Positions 1 to 8,308 are shown, counted from the first letter of the stretch. The stretch is DNA of 64,000 nucleotides from DASSLY01 sp035689185 (GCA_035689185.1 DASSLY010000033.1:30994-94993); one strand, 5' to 3'. Notes: generated by a model from the sequence alone, not told the origin. Translations and numbers: made by a program.

Positions 1-1
1 C

Positions 2-328
2 CTGCCCACCCCCGTCGGCGCCACGTTCGCCAGGCTGCTCGACGCCGGCCGGGCGCCGTTCCACCTGGTCAACTACGCCGGCAGTTGCGGCGGTGCCCTG
101 GTGTTCAACCGCCGCCGGATGGGCTGGTTGTGTGACCGCACCGTGACGGGCCTGACCGCCAGCCTGAGGAGCGAGCCGGAGGAGCGGCTGCGGGCGGGCA
201 TGCCGTTCCCCACCAGCTGGGACCCGTACTTCACCGCGTTCATGACCCTGGCGGAGGTGTACCGCTACCCCGTCCTGCACTACGACCACCACCGCGCGCA
301 GCTGAGCCTGGACCGCTACAAGCCATAG
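2..328 (+). CDS. C-terminal part of an unrecognised protein (5' end outside window)
   Basis: An open frame runs from the left edge to the TAG at 326-328, giving about 108 residues of a C-terminus. The coding part has a conserved-looking tail rich in aromatic and His residues (a PFPTSWDPYF stretch, then HYDHHRAQLSL). I do not recognise the family and assign no function. It converges with the next gene and the two stop ends overlap by 13 bp, supporting a real end for both. The true start lies upstream of the window. Confidence 0.6.
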   Translation: MPTPVGATFARLLDAGRAPFHLVNYAGSCGGALVFNRRRMGWLCDRTVTGLTASLRSEPEERLRAGMPFPTSWDPYFTAFMTLAEVYRYPVLHYDHHRAQLSLDRYKP

Positions 329-1722
329 GCCTCCAGCAGCCGCAGCCAGACCTCGCTCATCGACGGGAACGACGGCACCGCGTGCCACAGGCTGTCCAGC
401 GGCACCCGGCCGACGACGGCCACGGTGGCGGCGTGCACCAGGTCGGCCACGTCCTGGCCCACGAAGGTCGCGCCGACCACGACGCCCGCGGCCTCGTCGA
501 CGACCAGCCGAGCCTTCCCGGCATACCCGTCGGCCTGCAGCCCGGCCCCGGACGCCGAGGTCATCGCCACGTCGACGGCCCGCGCGTCCAGCCCGCGCTG
601 CTGCGCGGCCGCGAGGGTCAGGCCGACGGCGGCCACCTCGGGATCGGTGAACACCACCTGCGGTGCGCCGAGGCCGTCGGCGAAGGCGCGCATCCCCGGG
701 CCGTCGGCGGCCCGACCGGCGGCGCGCGCGGCGATCACGTCCCCGCAGACCCGGCCCTGGTACTTGCCCATGTGCGTGAGCAGGTTGCGCCCGTTGACGT
801 CGCCCGCGGCATACAGCCAACGTCCGGGGACCCCGACCACCTCGCAGCGGTCGTCCACCTGGACGTACCCCCGCTCCAGCGTCGCGCCGACGCCCTCCAG
901 GCCCAGGCCCGCCGTGGCGGGGGTGCGGCCCAGTGCCGCGAGCACCTCGTCGCCGGTCACCGAGGACCCGTCGGACAGCGCCACCGTGACCGCGCCGCCG
1001 GGCGAGCGCCGGTCGACCGAGCCCGCGGAGACCCCCAGCCGCACGTCGACGCCGTCGCGGCGCAGCCCGTCCGCGACCAGCTCGCCGGCGAACGGCTCGG
1101 TGCGGGCCAGCAGCCGGTCGCCTCGCTCGACCACGGTGACCGTGGACCCCAGGCCGGCGTACACCTGAGCCATCTCCGCCGCGACGACACCACCGCCCAG
1201 CACGACGAGCCGATCCGGGACGACGTGGGCGGTCGTCGCCTCGATGTTGGTCCACGGCTTGGCCTCGCGCAGCCCGGGGATCGGCGGCACCGCGGCGCTG
1301 GTGCCCGTCGCGACCACCACCGCGGTTGAGGCCCGGTATGTCGTGTCGCCCACCTGCACCAGCCGCTCGCCGACCAGTCTGGCGTCGCCGCGGAGCAGGT
1401 CGATGCCCACCGAGTCCAGCCAGCCGACGGCGCTCCGGTCGGACAGGCCGGAGACCCAGTAGTCGCGACGGGCGAACACCCCGCCCGGGTGGACCTGTGC
1501 GCCACTGACCCCGCGGACGCGGGACGCGGCGTGGGCCGCGTGGATCGGGCGCAGCAATGCCTTGGACGGGATGCACGCGTAGAAGCTGCACTCGCCGCCG
1601 ACCAGCCGGCGCTCGACGAGGGCCACCCGCAGCCCGCCTCGGCCGGCGCGGTCGGCCACGTTCTCTCCGACCGGACCAGCGCCCATCACGATGACGTCGT
1701 ATGTCGTGTCGACCTCGCTCAT
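316..1722 (-). CDS. FAD-dependent pyridine nucleotide-disulfide oxidoreductase (Lpd/MerA-like)
   Basis: A 468-residue flavoprotein of the class I disulfide oxidoreductase family. The N-terminal GAGPVGE motif (about residue 13) is the FAD-binding loop. The redox pair sits in GGECSFYACIPSK, with the CxxxxC spacing of dihydrolipoamide dehydrogenase and mercuric reductase. A second dinucleotide loop GGGVVAAE binds NAD(P)H, AAGDVNG contacts FAD, and the C-terminal dimer domain carries HAVPSFPSMSE with the expected base His. No E1/E2 subunits are nearby, so a role in 2-oxoacid complexes is not supported; thiol-disulfide reduction or transhydrogenation are alternatives. I start at ATG 1722; an upstream extension would read through the hairpin at 1744-1820. 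A CAGGCT hexamer lies 7 nt before this ATG, suggesting a leaderless mRNA. Confidence 0.85.
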   Translation of the reverse strand: MSEVDTTYDVIVMGAGPVGENVADRAGRGGLRVALVERRLVGGECSFYACIPSKALLRPIHAAHAASRVRGVSGAQVHPGGVFARRDYWVSGLSDRSAVGWLDSVGIDLLRGDARLVGERLVQVGDTTYRASTAVVVATGTSAAVPPIPGLREAKPWTNIEATTAHVVPDRLVVLGGGVVAAEMAQVYAGLGSTVTVVERGDRLLARTEPFAGELVADGLRRDGVDVRLGVSAGSVDRRSPGGAVTVALSDGSSVTGDEVLAALGRTPATAGLGLEGVGATLERGYVQVDDRCEVVGVPGRWLYAAGDVNGRNLLTHMGKYQGRVCGDVIAARAAGRAADGPGMRAFADGLGAPQVVFTDPEVAAVGLTLAAAQQRGLDARAVDVAMTSASGAGLQADGYAGKARLVVDEAAGVVVGATFVGQDVADLVHAATVAVVGRVPLDSLWHAVPSFPSMSEVWLRLLEAYGL

Positions 1723-1743
1723 GCGGCCTAGCCTGCACCCAGC

Positions 1744-1820
1744 CCCGACCGGACGCCTCGCGACGCCCGTTCTGCCGCGGTTCACAGCCAAGAACGGGCG
1801 TCTCGAGGCGTCCGGTCGGG
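1744..1820. repeat. 30-bp near-perfect inverted repeat (dispersed hairpin, copy 1)
   Basis: Arms 1744-1773 and 1791-1820 are reverse complements over 30 bp with one mismatch, around a 17-nt loop. The element lies between divergent starts (oxidoreductase and tig), so it is not placed as a terminator for either. A related palindrome with the same arm sequence (GACCGGACGCCTCG then GCCCGTT) occurs at 29281-29351, which suggests a dispersed palindromic family. Confidence 0.85.
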
Positions 1821-1874
1821 CAAGGTGTGGGGAAGGTGGGGCGCGGACGGCAGGGGGCCGACCAGCCGACCCGG

Positions 1875-1880
1875 TAGCAT
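1875..1880 (+). promoter_or_regulatory. Putative -10 of tig
   Basis: TAGCAT fits the actinobacterial xAxxxT -10 pattern and sits about 93 nt before the tig GTG, giving a short leader. I see no clear -35. Confidence 0.35.
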
Positions 1881-1972
1881 GGCGCGATGCCGCGAGCTGT
1901 CGCGGCGCACCTCCGTCCAGCGCCAGGCCCCACCCGCGGCCGGCGCGCCCCGCAACCGCTGGAGCCGTCGCA

Positions 1973-3364
1973 GTGAAGAGTGCCGTCGAGACCCTCAACC
2001 CGACCCGGGTGAAGCTGACCGTCGAGGTCCCCTTCGCCGAGCTCAAGCCGAGCCTCGACGCGGCATACAAGAGCATCGGCAGCCAGATCCAGGTGCCCGG
2101 GTTCCGCAAGGGCAAGGTCCCGGCGCGGATCATCGACCAGCGGGTCGGTCGTGGCGCGGTGCTGCAGGAGGCGGTGAACGAGGCGCTGCCGCGGTTCTAT
2201 GGCGAGGCCGTCGAGCAGGCCAAGGTCCGCCCGCTGGGCCAGCCCGAGGTGGACATCACCGAGGCGCCTGTGCAGGACGGCCAGGACCTGAAGTTCACCG
2301 CCGAGGTCGACGTCCGGCCCGCGCTCACCCTGCCCGACCTGGACGGCATCCAGGTGCAGGTGGACCCGGTGGACGAGGACGCGGAGCAGGACCAGGCCCG
2401 GGAGCGGATGGCCGAGCTGCGGGCCCGTTTCGGCACTCTGACCGGCGTGGACCGGCCGGCGACCACCGGCGACGTCGTAACCCTCGACCTCGGGGCGCAG
2501 ATCGGTGGGGAGGTCATCGACCAGGTCAGCGGGGTGTCCTACGAGGTCGGCTCGGAGGAGATGGTAGAGGGCATGGACGCGGAGCTGGAGGGGATGAGCG
2601 CGGGGGAGAGGAAGACGTTCCAGGCTCCGTTGGGCGGCGGTGAGCACGCGGGCGAGCCGGCCGAGGTGACCGTGACGGTCCAGTCGGTGAAGGAGCGGAT
2701 CCTGCCCGACCTCGACGACGAGTTCGCCCAGCTGGCATCAGAGTTCGACACCATCGGCGAGCTGGAGGCGGACCTGCGCACGCAGGCGAGGCGGGCGCTG
2801 CGGTTCCGGCAGGGCGCCCAGGCCCGGGACAAGCTGCTGGAGCACCTGCTCGACACGGTCGAGATCCCCGTCCCGGAGGCCGTGGTGAAGGCCGAGGTGG
2901 ACCATCACCTGGAGGGCGAGGACCGGCTGGAGGACGAGGAGCACCGGGCCGAGGTCGACGAGCAGACCCGGAACGCGCTGCGCCGGCAGCTGCTGCTCGA
3001 CGCGGTCGCCGAGCAGGTCAAGGTCAGCGTCGGCCAGCAGGAGGTCATCGAGTACCTCCTGCTGTCGGCCCAGCAGTACGGGATGGACCCGAACGAGTAC
3101 GCCAAGGCGATCGACGAGGGCAACCAGATCCCCGCGGTCGTCGCCGAGGTGGCCCGGCGCAAGGCGCTGGTCTCGGTGCTGGACAAGGCGGTCGTGACCG
3201 ACACCGCCGGGAACGCTGTCGACCTGGCCAGCCTGGATGCCGAGCTGGCGGCCGCCGACGACACGGGCGACGACAGGGCGGACGACACGGCGGACGACAC
3301 GGCGGACGACACGGCCGATGACATGGACGCTGACGCGGCGGACGAGGCCCGGCCGGCCCGCTGA
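1973..3364 (+). CDS. tig: Trigger factor, ribosome-associated chaperone/peptidyl-prolyl isomerase
   Basis: A 463-residue trigger factor that binds the ribosome exit tunnel and helps nascent chains fold. The N-terminal ribosome-binding domain carries GFRKGKVP (around residue 43), the family signature. An FKBP-like PPIase domain follows (about 160-245), then the helical C-terminal arms. The last 35 or so residues are an Asp-rich run of DDTAD-type repeats, encoded by a degenerate 12-bp direct repeat near 3260-3320; acidic tails are common on actinobacterial trigger factors. GTG 1973 has a GGAG about 9 nt upstream and begins the expected KSAVETLNPTRV; upstream in-frame extensions run through the hairpin. 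It is followed by clpP1, clpP2 and clpX, the usual proteostasis order. Confidence 0.95.
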   Translation: MKSAVETLNPTRVKLTVEVPFAELKPSLDAAYKSIGSQIQVPGFRKGKVPARIIDQRVGRGAVLQEAVNEALPRFYGEAVEQAKVRPLGQPEVDITEAPVQDGQDLKFTAEVDVRPALTLPDLDGIQVQVDPVDEDAEQDQARERMAELRARFGTLTGVDRPATTGDVVTLDLGAQIGGEVIDQVSGVSYEVGSEEMVEGMDAELEGMSAGERKTFQAPLGGGEHAGEPAEVTVTVQSVKERILPDLDDEFAQLASEFDTIGELEADLRTQARRALRFRQGAQARDKLLEHLLDTVEIPVPEAVVKAEVDHHLEGEDRLEDEEHRAEVDEQTRNALRRQLLLDAVAEQVKVSVGQQEVIEYLLLSAQQYGMDPNEYAKAIDEGNQIPAVVAEVARRKALVSVLDKAVVTDTAGNAVDLASLDAELAAADDTGDDRADDTADDTADDTADDMDADAADEARPAR

Positions 3365-3391
3365 GCCAGCCGCGCGGCATACCCGCCTGGC

Positions 3392-3440
3392 CGGTGCCTG
3401 GTCGGTGCCTCGTTGGTGCCTGGTCGGTGCCTGGTCGTGC
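3392..3440 (+). repeat. Short tandem repeat, 11-bp unit
   Basis: About four to five imperfect copies of GGTGCCTGGTC in the tig-clpP1 spacer, just upstream of the ClgR-like box. No coding role seen. Confidence 0.7.
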
Positions 3441-3445
3441 CGCGT

Positions 3446-3463
3446 TGTGCGCTGACGGCGAAC
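3446..3463 (+). promoter_or_regulatory. ClgR-like operator upstream of clpP1
   Basis: The stretch CGCTGACGGCGAAC matches the core of the published actinobacterial ClgR box (CGC-Y-N-A-N-R-GCG, then WWS); one outer base (G before CGC) departs from the consensus. It is centred near 3455, about 60 bp before the likely start of transcription (TAGGGT -10 at 3503-3508), a normal place for an activator. A clgR gene lies at 57775-58074. Confidence 0.55.
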
Positions 3464-3502
3464 AGGCCCCGGTCGCGGGACTGCCGGCCTGGAACCGGAC
3501 GT

Positions 3503-3508
3503 TAGGGT
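3503..3508 (+). promoter_or_regulatory. Putative -10 of the clpP1P2 operon
   Basis: TAGGGT, 38 bp before the clpP1 GTG, correctly spaced from the ClgR-like box for activation. No convincing -35, consistent with dependence on an activator. Confidence 0.4.
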
Positions 3509-3546
3509 CAACGAACGGCCCCCCGAGCAGCGCAGGAGAGACGACA

Positions 3547-4161
3547 GTGGCGACCACCCCGCAACTTGCGGCCAACGGCCAGATGGTCGGCCTGGACGAC
3601 CACATCTACAACCGGTTGCTCAAGGAGCGCATCATCTTCCTTGGCTCCGAGGTCCGGGATGAGAACGCCAACGCGATCTGCGCGCAGCTGCTGCTGCTCG
3701 CCGCCGAGGACCCGACCAGCGACATCTGGCTCTATATCAACTCTCCCGGCGGCTCGGTCACCGCGGGGATGGCCATCTTCGACACCATGCAGTGGGTGCC
3801 CAACGACGTGGCGACCGTCGCCATGGGGCTGGCCGCGAGCATGGGCCAGTTCCTGCTGAGCGCGGGCGCCAAGGGCAAGCGCTTCGCCACCCCGCACGCG
3901 CGGGTGATGATGCACCAGCCCTCGGGCGGGATCGGCGGCACGGCCTCGGATATCAAGATCCAGGCCGAGCAGATGCTGTTCATCAAGAGGCAGATGGCCG
4001 CGCTGATCGCCGAGCACACCGGCCAGAGCGTCGAGCAGATCGAGAAGGACTCCGACCGGGACCGCTGGTTCACCGCGGAGGAGGCCCGCGAGTACGGCTT
4101 CGTCGACCACGTGTACACCAACGCCGGGCAGACGCCAGGCGGCGGCGGCACCGGCGCCTAA
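3547..4161 (+). CDS. clpP1: ATP-dependent Clp protease proteolytic subunit 1
   Basis: A 204-residue serine peptidase subunit forming, with ClpP2, the mixed tetradecamer typical of actinobacteria; it degrades substrates unfolded by ClpX or ClpC. Catalytic Ser is in LAASMGQ (about residue 98), His in MMHQPSGG (about 123), and the Asp in the DSDRDRWF region. GGSVTAG forms the oxyanion loop. GTG 3547 has AGGAGAG upstream; an internal ATG (MVGLDDHI) is a possible later start. The C-terminus ends in a Gly-rich tail. clpP2 begins 17 nt after this stop, so the two are almost certainly cotranscribed and under the ClgR-like box. Confidence 0.95.
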   Translation: MATTPQLAANGQMVGLDDHIYNRLLKERIIFLGSEVRDENANAICAQLLLLAAEDPTSDIWLYINSPGGSVTAGMAIFDTMQWVPNDVATVAMGLAASMGQFLLSAGAKGKRFATPHARVMMHQPSGGIGGTASDIKIQAEQMLFIKRQMAALIAEHTGQSVEQIEKDSDRDRWFTAEEAREYGFVDHVYTNAGQTPGGGGTGA

Positions 4162-4178
4162 CGACCATGGAGACCCCG

Positions 4179-4841
4179 ATGAACCACAACTTGTATGCCG
4201 GCGGCGGCCGGCCTGCCAGCATCGCCGCCCCGTCCAGCCGGTACATCCTGCCGCAGTTCGAGGAGCGCACCTCCTATGGCATGAAGCGGCTGGACCCCTA
4301 CACCAAGCTGTTCGAGGACCGGATCATCTTCCTGGGCGTGCAGGTGGACGACGCCTCGGCCGACGACATCATCGCCCAGCTCATCGTGCTGGAGAGCCAG
4401 GACCCGGACCGCGACATCCTGTTCTACATCAACTCCCCGGGCGGCTCGTTCACCGCGCTGACGGCGATCTACGACACGATGCAGTACGTCCGCCCGGACA
4501 TCCAGACCTACTGCCTGGGCCAGGCCGCCTCCGCGGCTGCCGTGCTGCTGGGGGCAGGCGCCAAGGGCAAGCGATACGCGCTGCCGAACGCCCGGATCCT
4601 CATCCACCAGCCGGCGATGGAGGGCATGGGCGGGATGGCCAGCGACCTGGAGATCACCGCCCGAGAGGTGCTCCGGATGCGCAGCTGGCTGGAGGAGACC
4701 CTCTCCACGCACTCCGGCCGCACCATCGAACAGGTGCAGCAGGACATCGAGCGGGACAAGATCCTCACCGCGGAGCAGGCGGTCGAGTACGGTCTGGTCG
4801 ACGAGGTGCTCGCCTCCCGCAAGGCGTCGCTGCAGGCGTAG
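4179..4841 (+). CDS. clpP2: ATP-dependent Clp protease proteolytic subunit 2
   Basis: A 220-residue ClpP2 paralogue; the N-terminus MNHNLYAGGG and the ILPQFEERTSYG segment differ from ClpP1 as expected. Catalytic Ser lies in GQAASAAAV (about residue 118), His in LIHQPAM (about 143) and Asp in the ERDKILTA segment. I chose ATG 4179 because GGAGA sits 6 nt before it; ATG 4167 in the same frame has no ribosome-binding site. ClpP1 and ClpP2 probably assemble as two distinct heptamer rings, ClpP2 docking the ATPase in studied actinobacteria (family knowledge, not visible here). Confidence 0.95.
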   Translation: MNHNLYAGGGRPASIAAPSSRYILPQFEERTSYGMKRLDPYTKLFEDRIIFLGVQVDDASADDIIAQLIVLESQDPDRDILFYINSPGGSFTALTAIYDTMQYVRPDIQTYCLGQAASAAAVLLGAGAKGKRYALPNARILIHQPAMEGMGGMASDLEITAREVLRMRSWLEETLSTHSGRTIEQVQQDIERDKILTAEQAVEYGLVDEVLASRKASLQA

Positions 4842-5009
4842 CGACGGCTGTCCTTCGTGGCGGTCCCGCCCGTCCGTCCCCGCTGTTTGTCCGCCCACGG
4901 CGGAAGACCGGTGACGGGGGTCCGACACCGGCGTTCAATGGAGCAGGTGAGTGGGGTCTGGCGGTAGCGTCAGCCCGTTGGCAGACCCGATGCAGGAGGA
5001 GGACACCGC

Positions 5010-6305
5010 GTGGCCCGCATCGGTGACGGCGGCGACCTGCTGAAGTGCTCCTTCTGCGGGAAGAGCCAGAAGCAGGTCAAGAAGCTCATCGCTGGCCCGG
5101 GGGTGTACATCTGCGACGAGTGCATCGACCTGTGCAACGAGATCATCGAGGAGGAGCTCGCCGAGTCCGCCGACCTGGGCCTGGACGAGCTGCCGAAGCC
5201 GCGGGAGATCTTCGACTTCCTGGAGCAGTTCGTCATCGGCCAGGACCCGGCCAAGCGGGCGCTGGCCGTCGCCGTCTACAACCACTACAAGCGGATCCAG
5301 GCCAGCGAGACCACCGGTTCGTCCGTGACCAAGAAGGAGGCCGACCACGTCGACATCGCCAAGTCGAACATCCTGCTCATCGGCCCCACCGGCTGCGGCA
5401 AGACCTACCTGGCTCAGACGCTGGCGCGGATGCTGAACGTGCCGTTCGCCATCGCGGACGCCACCGCGCTCACCGAGGCCGGCTACGTCGGTGAGGACGT
5501 GGAGAACATCCTGTTGAAGTTGATCCAGGCCGCCGACTATGACGTGAAGAAGGCCGAGACCGGGATCATCTACATCGACGAGGTCGACAAGATCGCCCGG
5601 AAGTCGGAGAACCCCTCGATCACCCGGGACGTGTCCGGGGAGGGCGTGCAGCAGGCGCTGCTGAAGATCCTCGAGGGCACGACCGCGTCGGTGCCGCCAC
5701 AGGGCGGCCGCAAGCACCCGCACCAGGAGTTCATCCAGATCGACACCACCAACGTGCTGTTCATCGTCGGGGGCGCGTTCGCCGGGCTGGAGAAGCTCAT
5801 CGAAGCCCGGTCGGGCCAGAAGGGGCTGGGCTTCGGCTCCCAGTTGCACTCGGCCAAGGACCTCGGGGAGTCCTACGGCGATGTGATGCCGGAGGACCTG
5901 ATGAAGTTCGGGCTGATCCCGGAGTTCATCGGCCGGCTGCCGGTGATCACGACCGTGTCGCCACTGGACCAGGCGGCGCTGGTGCGCATCCTGACCGAGC
6001 CGCGCAACGCCTTGGTGAAGCAGTACAAGCGCATGTTCGAGATCGACGGGGTCGAGCTGGAGTTCACCCGCGACGCGATCGAAGCGGTGGCCGACCAGGC
6101 GCTGCTGCGGGGGACGGGGGCCCGGGGGCTGCGGGCGATCATGGAGGAGGTCCTGCTGCCGGTGATGTTCGACGTCCCCAGTGACGACGACATCGCCCGC
6201 GTCGTGGTGACCCGCGAGGTCGTGCTGGACAACGTCAACCCGACCATCGTTCGGCGTGAGGTGCCGGCGCGGCCGAAGCGCGCGCCGCGCAAGGAGTCCG
6301 CCTAG
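5010..6305 (+). CDS. clpX: ATP-dependent Clp protease ATP-binding subunit ClpX
   Basis: A 431-residue AAA+ unfoldase that feeds substrates to ClpP. The N-terminal zinc-binding domain shows CSFC and, about 20 residues later, CDEC. Walker A GPTGCGKT is near residue 125, GYVGEDVEN forms the pore/linker region, and Walker B reads IIYIDEVDKI. The sensor regions and C-terminal small domain are intact; length is normal. GTG 5010 follows a strong AGGAGGAGG. A 168-bp gap after clpP2 could hold its own promoter, though I see no good -10. It converges with the hspR-like gene. Confidence 0.97.
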   Translation: MARIGDGGDLLKCSFCGKSQKQVKKLIAGPGVYICDECIDLCNEIIEEELAESADLGLDELPKPREIFDFLEQFVIGQDPAKRALAVAVYNHYKRIQASETTGSSVTKKEADHVDIAKSNILLIGPTGCGKTYLAQTLARMLNVPFAIADATALTEAGYVGEDVENILLKLIQAADYDVKKAETGIIYIDEVDKIARKSENPSITRDVSGEGVQQALLKILEGTTASVPPQGGRKHPHQEFIQIDTTNVLFIVGGAFAGLEKLIEARSGQKGLGFGSQLHSAKDLGESYGDVMPEDLMKFGLIPEFIGRLPVITTVSPLDQAALVRILTEPRNALVKQYKRMFEIDGVELEFTRDAIEAVADQALLRGTGARGLRAIMEEVLLPVMFDVPSDDDIARVVVTREVVLDNVNPTIVRREVPARPKRAPRKESA

Positions 6306-6342
6306 TCACCAGGGGCGCACCGTCACCGCCGGTCCGGGCCGA

Positions 6343-6654
6343 TCACGAGTCGTCGCCGCCCGCCGCCAGGTCCCTGCGCAGCGCCTCGTTCTCGTCCTGC
6401 AGGTCCAGCACGAGCGCGATCCCGGCGAGGTTGACCCCGTCGTCCAGCAGGGCGGCGATTCGTCGTAGCCGCTGCAGGTCGTCGCGGCTGTAGCGCCGCG
6501 TGCCACCGTCCGAGCGCCCCGGCTCAAGCAGCCCCCGCCGCTCGTAGAGGCGCAGCGTGTGCGTCCCCATCCCGACCAGCTCGGCGGCCACCGAGATGCC
6601 GTAGACCCCGCGGGAGGCGTCGCCCTCGGGGGCGGGCAGCGCCGGCTCAGCCAT
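6343..6654 (-). CDS. HspR-like MerR-family heat-shock repressor
   Basis: A 103-residue MerR-type regulator. The helix-turn-helix and wing read SVAAELVGMGTHTLRLYERRGLLEP and GGTRRYSRDDLQRLRRI (split here), closely resembling HspR, which represses dnaK/clpB/hsp20 genes in actinobacteria. The C-terminal dimer helix is short, as in HspR. It is divergent from hsp20, sharing a spacer that carries a perfect palindrome over a promoter. The likely job is control of the neighbouring small heat-shock gene; whether this is the genome's main HspR (usually in the dnaK operon) or a paralogue cannot be told from here. Confidence 0.8.
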   Translation of the reverse strand: MAEPALPAPEGDASRGVYGISVAAELVGMGTHTLRLYERRGLLEPGRSDGGTRRYSRDDLQRLRRIAALLDDGVNLAGIALVLDLQDENEALRRDLAAGGDDS

Positions 6655-6674
6655 CGTCGCTCACCTCCCGGGGG

Positions 6675-6704
6675 TTGATTCTCTGACTCGGACGAGTATA
6701 CTCG
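6675..6704 (+). promoter_or_regulatory. hsp20 promoter with overlapping 12-bp operator palindrome
   Basis: TTGATT (6675-6680), a 16-bp spacer and TATACT (6697-6702) form a near-consensus vegetative promoter toward hsp20. The -10 lies inside the perfect palindrome CGAGTATACTCG (6693-6704), so a repressor bound here would block RNA polymerase. This resembles, but does not exactly match, the HAIR element of HspR. Confidence 0.6.
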
Positions 6705-6806
6705 ATGTAGATCGTCTGAGACAGATCTTCTGCCTCAACGATCCGTGGGACAGGACAACAACGCATGGTCGGCCACAAGCCGACCGACCGGTTGGAGGTG
6801 GAGTTC

Positions 6807-7229
6807 ATGTTGATGCGCACCGACCCCTTCCGCGAACTCGACCGGCTCAGCCAGCAGGTCTTCGGTACCGCCGCGCGCCCGACCGTCATGCCGATGGACG
6901 CCTGGCGCGAGGGGGAGGAGTTCGTGGTCGAGTTCGACCTGCCCGGGGTGGACCCCGGCTCGATCGACCTGGACGTGGAGCGCAACGTGCTCACCGTGAA
7001 GGCCGAACGGCCGATGCGGGAGGGCCTGGAGGAGATGGTCGCGGCCGAGCGGGCCCGGGGAGTGTTCAGCCGGCAGCTCATTCTCGGGGACAACCTTGAT
7101 GCCGAGAAGGTCGCTGCGGCGTACGACCGGGGTGTGCTCACCCTGCGGATCCCCGTGGCCGAGAAGGCCAAGCCGCGCAAGATCGAGGTCCAGTCCGGTG
7201 AGACCATCCGGCAGGAGATCGGCGCCTGA
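6807..7229 (+). CDS. Hsp20/alpha-crystallin family small heat-shock protein
   Basis: A 140-residue small heat-shock chaperone that holds unfolding proteins. The alpha-crystallin domain spans about residues 35-130, with EFVVEFDLPGVDP, LDVERNVLTVKAER and the closing strand GVLTLRIPVAEKAKPRKIEV. ATG 6807 lies directly behind GGAGGTGGAG; ATG 6813 two codons later is equally possible. Divergent from the HspR-like gene, with promoter and palindrome between them, so heat-inducible expression is the likely logic. Confidence 0.9.
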   Translation: MLMRTDPFRELDRLSQQVFGTAARPTVMPMDAWREGEEFVVEFDLPGVDPGSIDLDVERNVLTVKAERPMREGLEEMVAAERARGVFSRQLILGDNLDAEKVAAAYDRGVLTLRIPVAEKAKPRKIEVQSGETIRQEIGA

Positions 7230-7490
7230 CCGGCCTCGCCCTCGGACCCAGCGGGTCTGTCCGGGCAGGGCTCGGGCAGGCCCGCTCGGCTTGTGCGGCG
7301 AGCTGCGGCAACCCGCCCGGCTCCCCCCGGCCGGCACCTCGCGGATGCGACCGGCGCGGCCCGGCCAGCCCCGCGACGCGGACGAGCGCTGCTGCCGCGG
7401 GAGCAGCGGGAGAGGGCCGCGGTGGGGAATTGCCCGCGCTGGCCGGAGCCCGCTGGACGGGCCAACCGGCCGGGGGCCCACAATGAGGGC

Positions 7491-8129
7491 GTGAGACCTG
7501 ACCCGCCGTTCCGGCTGACGCCGCAGTCCGGGGGTCCGATCCAGCAGAGCCCGGTCACCTGCGGTTCCGCCTCGCTCACGGTCGCCCGGATGCTCGTCAA
7601 CCCCGCCTTCGCGCGCTGGCTGGTGAGCGGCGTCCGCACCGGCCAGAAGCCCGACCCGAGGACCGAGCCGCAACGGTTCGCCGAGTACGAGCGGGTTGTG
7701 ATGCGGCGGACCAACGGCCTGGTCAGGGCCGGCGGCCGGCTCAACCTGCCGTGGCCGCGGGCGCTGGGCACGCCGCCGTGGGGAGCACGGGCCGAGCTCG
7801 AACATGGCGCCGCCACGCCAGGCGTCCGCTACCAGACTCGGCTGGTCCGGCTCGGTGCCCCGGCCCGGCTGCGGTCCTGGTATGCCGCGCTCGTCCACCT
7901 CGTCGACGAGGGTCGCCCCGCGCTGCTCTTCGTGGGCAGCCGGTGGCTGCCGCGGCACGTGGCACTGGTCCTGCCCGGCGCCGGCGACCGCGTTCTCGAC
8001 ATCTACGATCCCGCGACCGGCACGGTGAGCGAGCTGCCGGTGCAGCCGTTCGCCGACCGGCGGCTGCGCGTCGCCGGGTGGGACGTGCCCTGGTTCGTCG
8101 TCCAGCCGCGCCGCCGCGGGCCGGAGTAG
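7491..8129 (+). CDS. Conserved hypothetical with papain-like (C39-type) catalytic signature
   Basis: A 212-residue protein with no signal peptide or membrane segment. I do not recognise a named family, but the layout is that of a papain-fold cysteine peptidase: Gln18 five residues before Cys24 in QQSPVTCGSAS, His156 in LPRHVALVLPG, and Asp173 in DIYDPATG. In C39-like enzymes an HxVVVxGY strand followed by NDPxxG has the same form. The middle (RLNLPWPRALGTPPWG) looks conserved and may form a substrate lid. A CACAAT hexamer 6 nt before GTG 7491 suggests a leaderless message. A non-enzymatic relative or a transglutaminase-like role remains possible. It stands alone between hsp20 and the symporter. 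Confidence 0.65.
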   Translation: MRPDPPFRLTPQSGGPIQQSPVTCGSASLTVARMLVNPAFARWLVSGVRTGQKPDPRTEPQRFAEYERVVMRRTNGLVRAGGRLNLPWPRALGTPPWGARAELEHGAATPGVRYQTRLVRLGAPARLRSWYAALVHLVDEGRPALLFVGSRWLPRHVALVLPGAGDRVLDIYDPATGTVSELPVQPFADRRLRVAGWDVPWFVVQPRRRGPE

Positions 8130-8142
8130 CCGCCCGCCGGGT

Positions 8143-8167
8143 GCGCCCACCCCAAGCCGGTGGGCGC
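8143..8167 (+). terminator. Hairpin after the C39-like gene
   Basis: A perfect 9-bp stem (GCGCCCACC / GGTGGGCGC) with a 7-nt loop begins 13 nt after the stop codon. No T-run follows, as is common in actinobacteria. Confidence 0.5.
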
Positions 8168-8308
8168 TGGCGCGGGCTGCGCCGGGTAGCGCCGAGTTGC
8201 CGTTAGGGAACCAGGGCAACCCGGTACGACCAGGCGCCGGCGGGCGCGATGAGGGCAGGAGTGCCATAGTCGGAAGGTTCAGAATCGGACATTCGGAGCG
8301 AACGGGGT

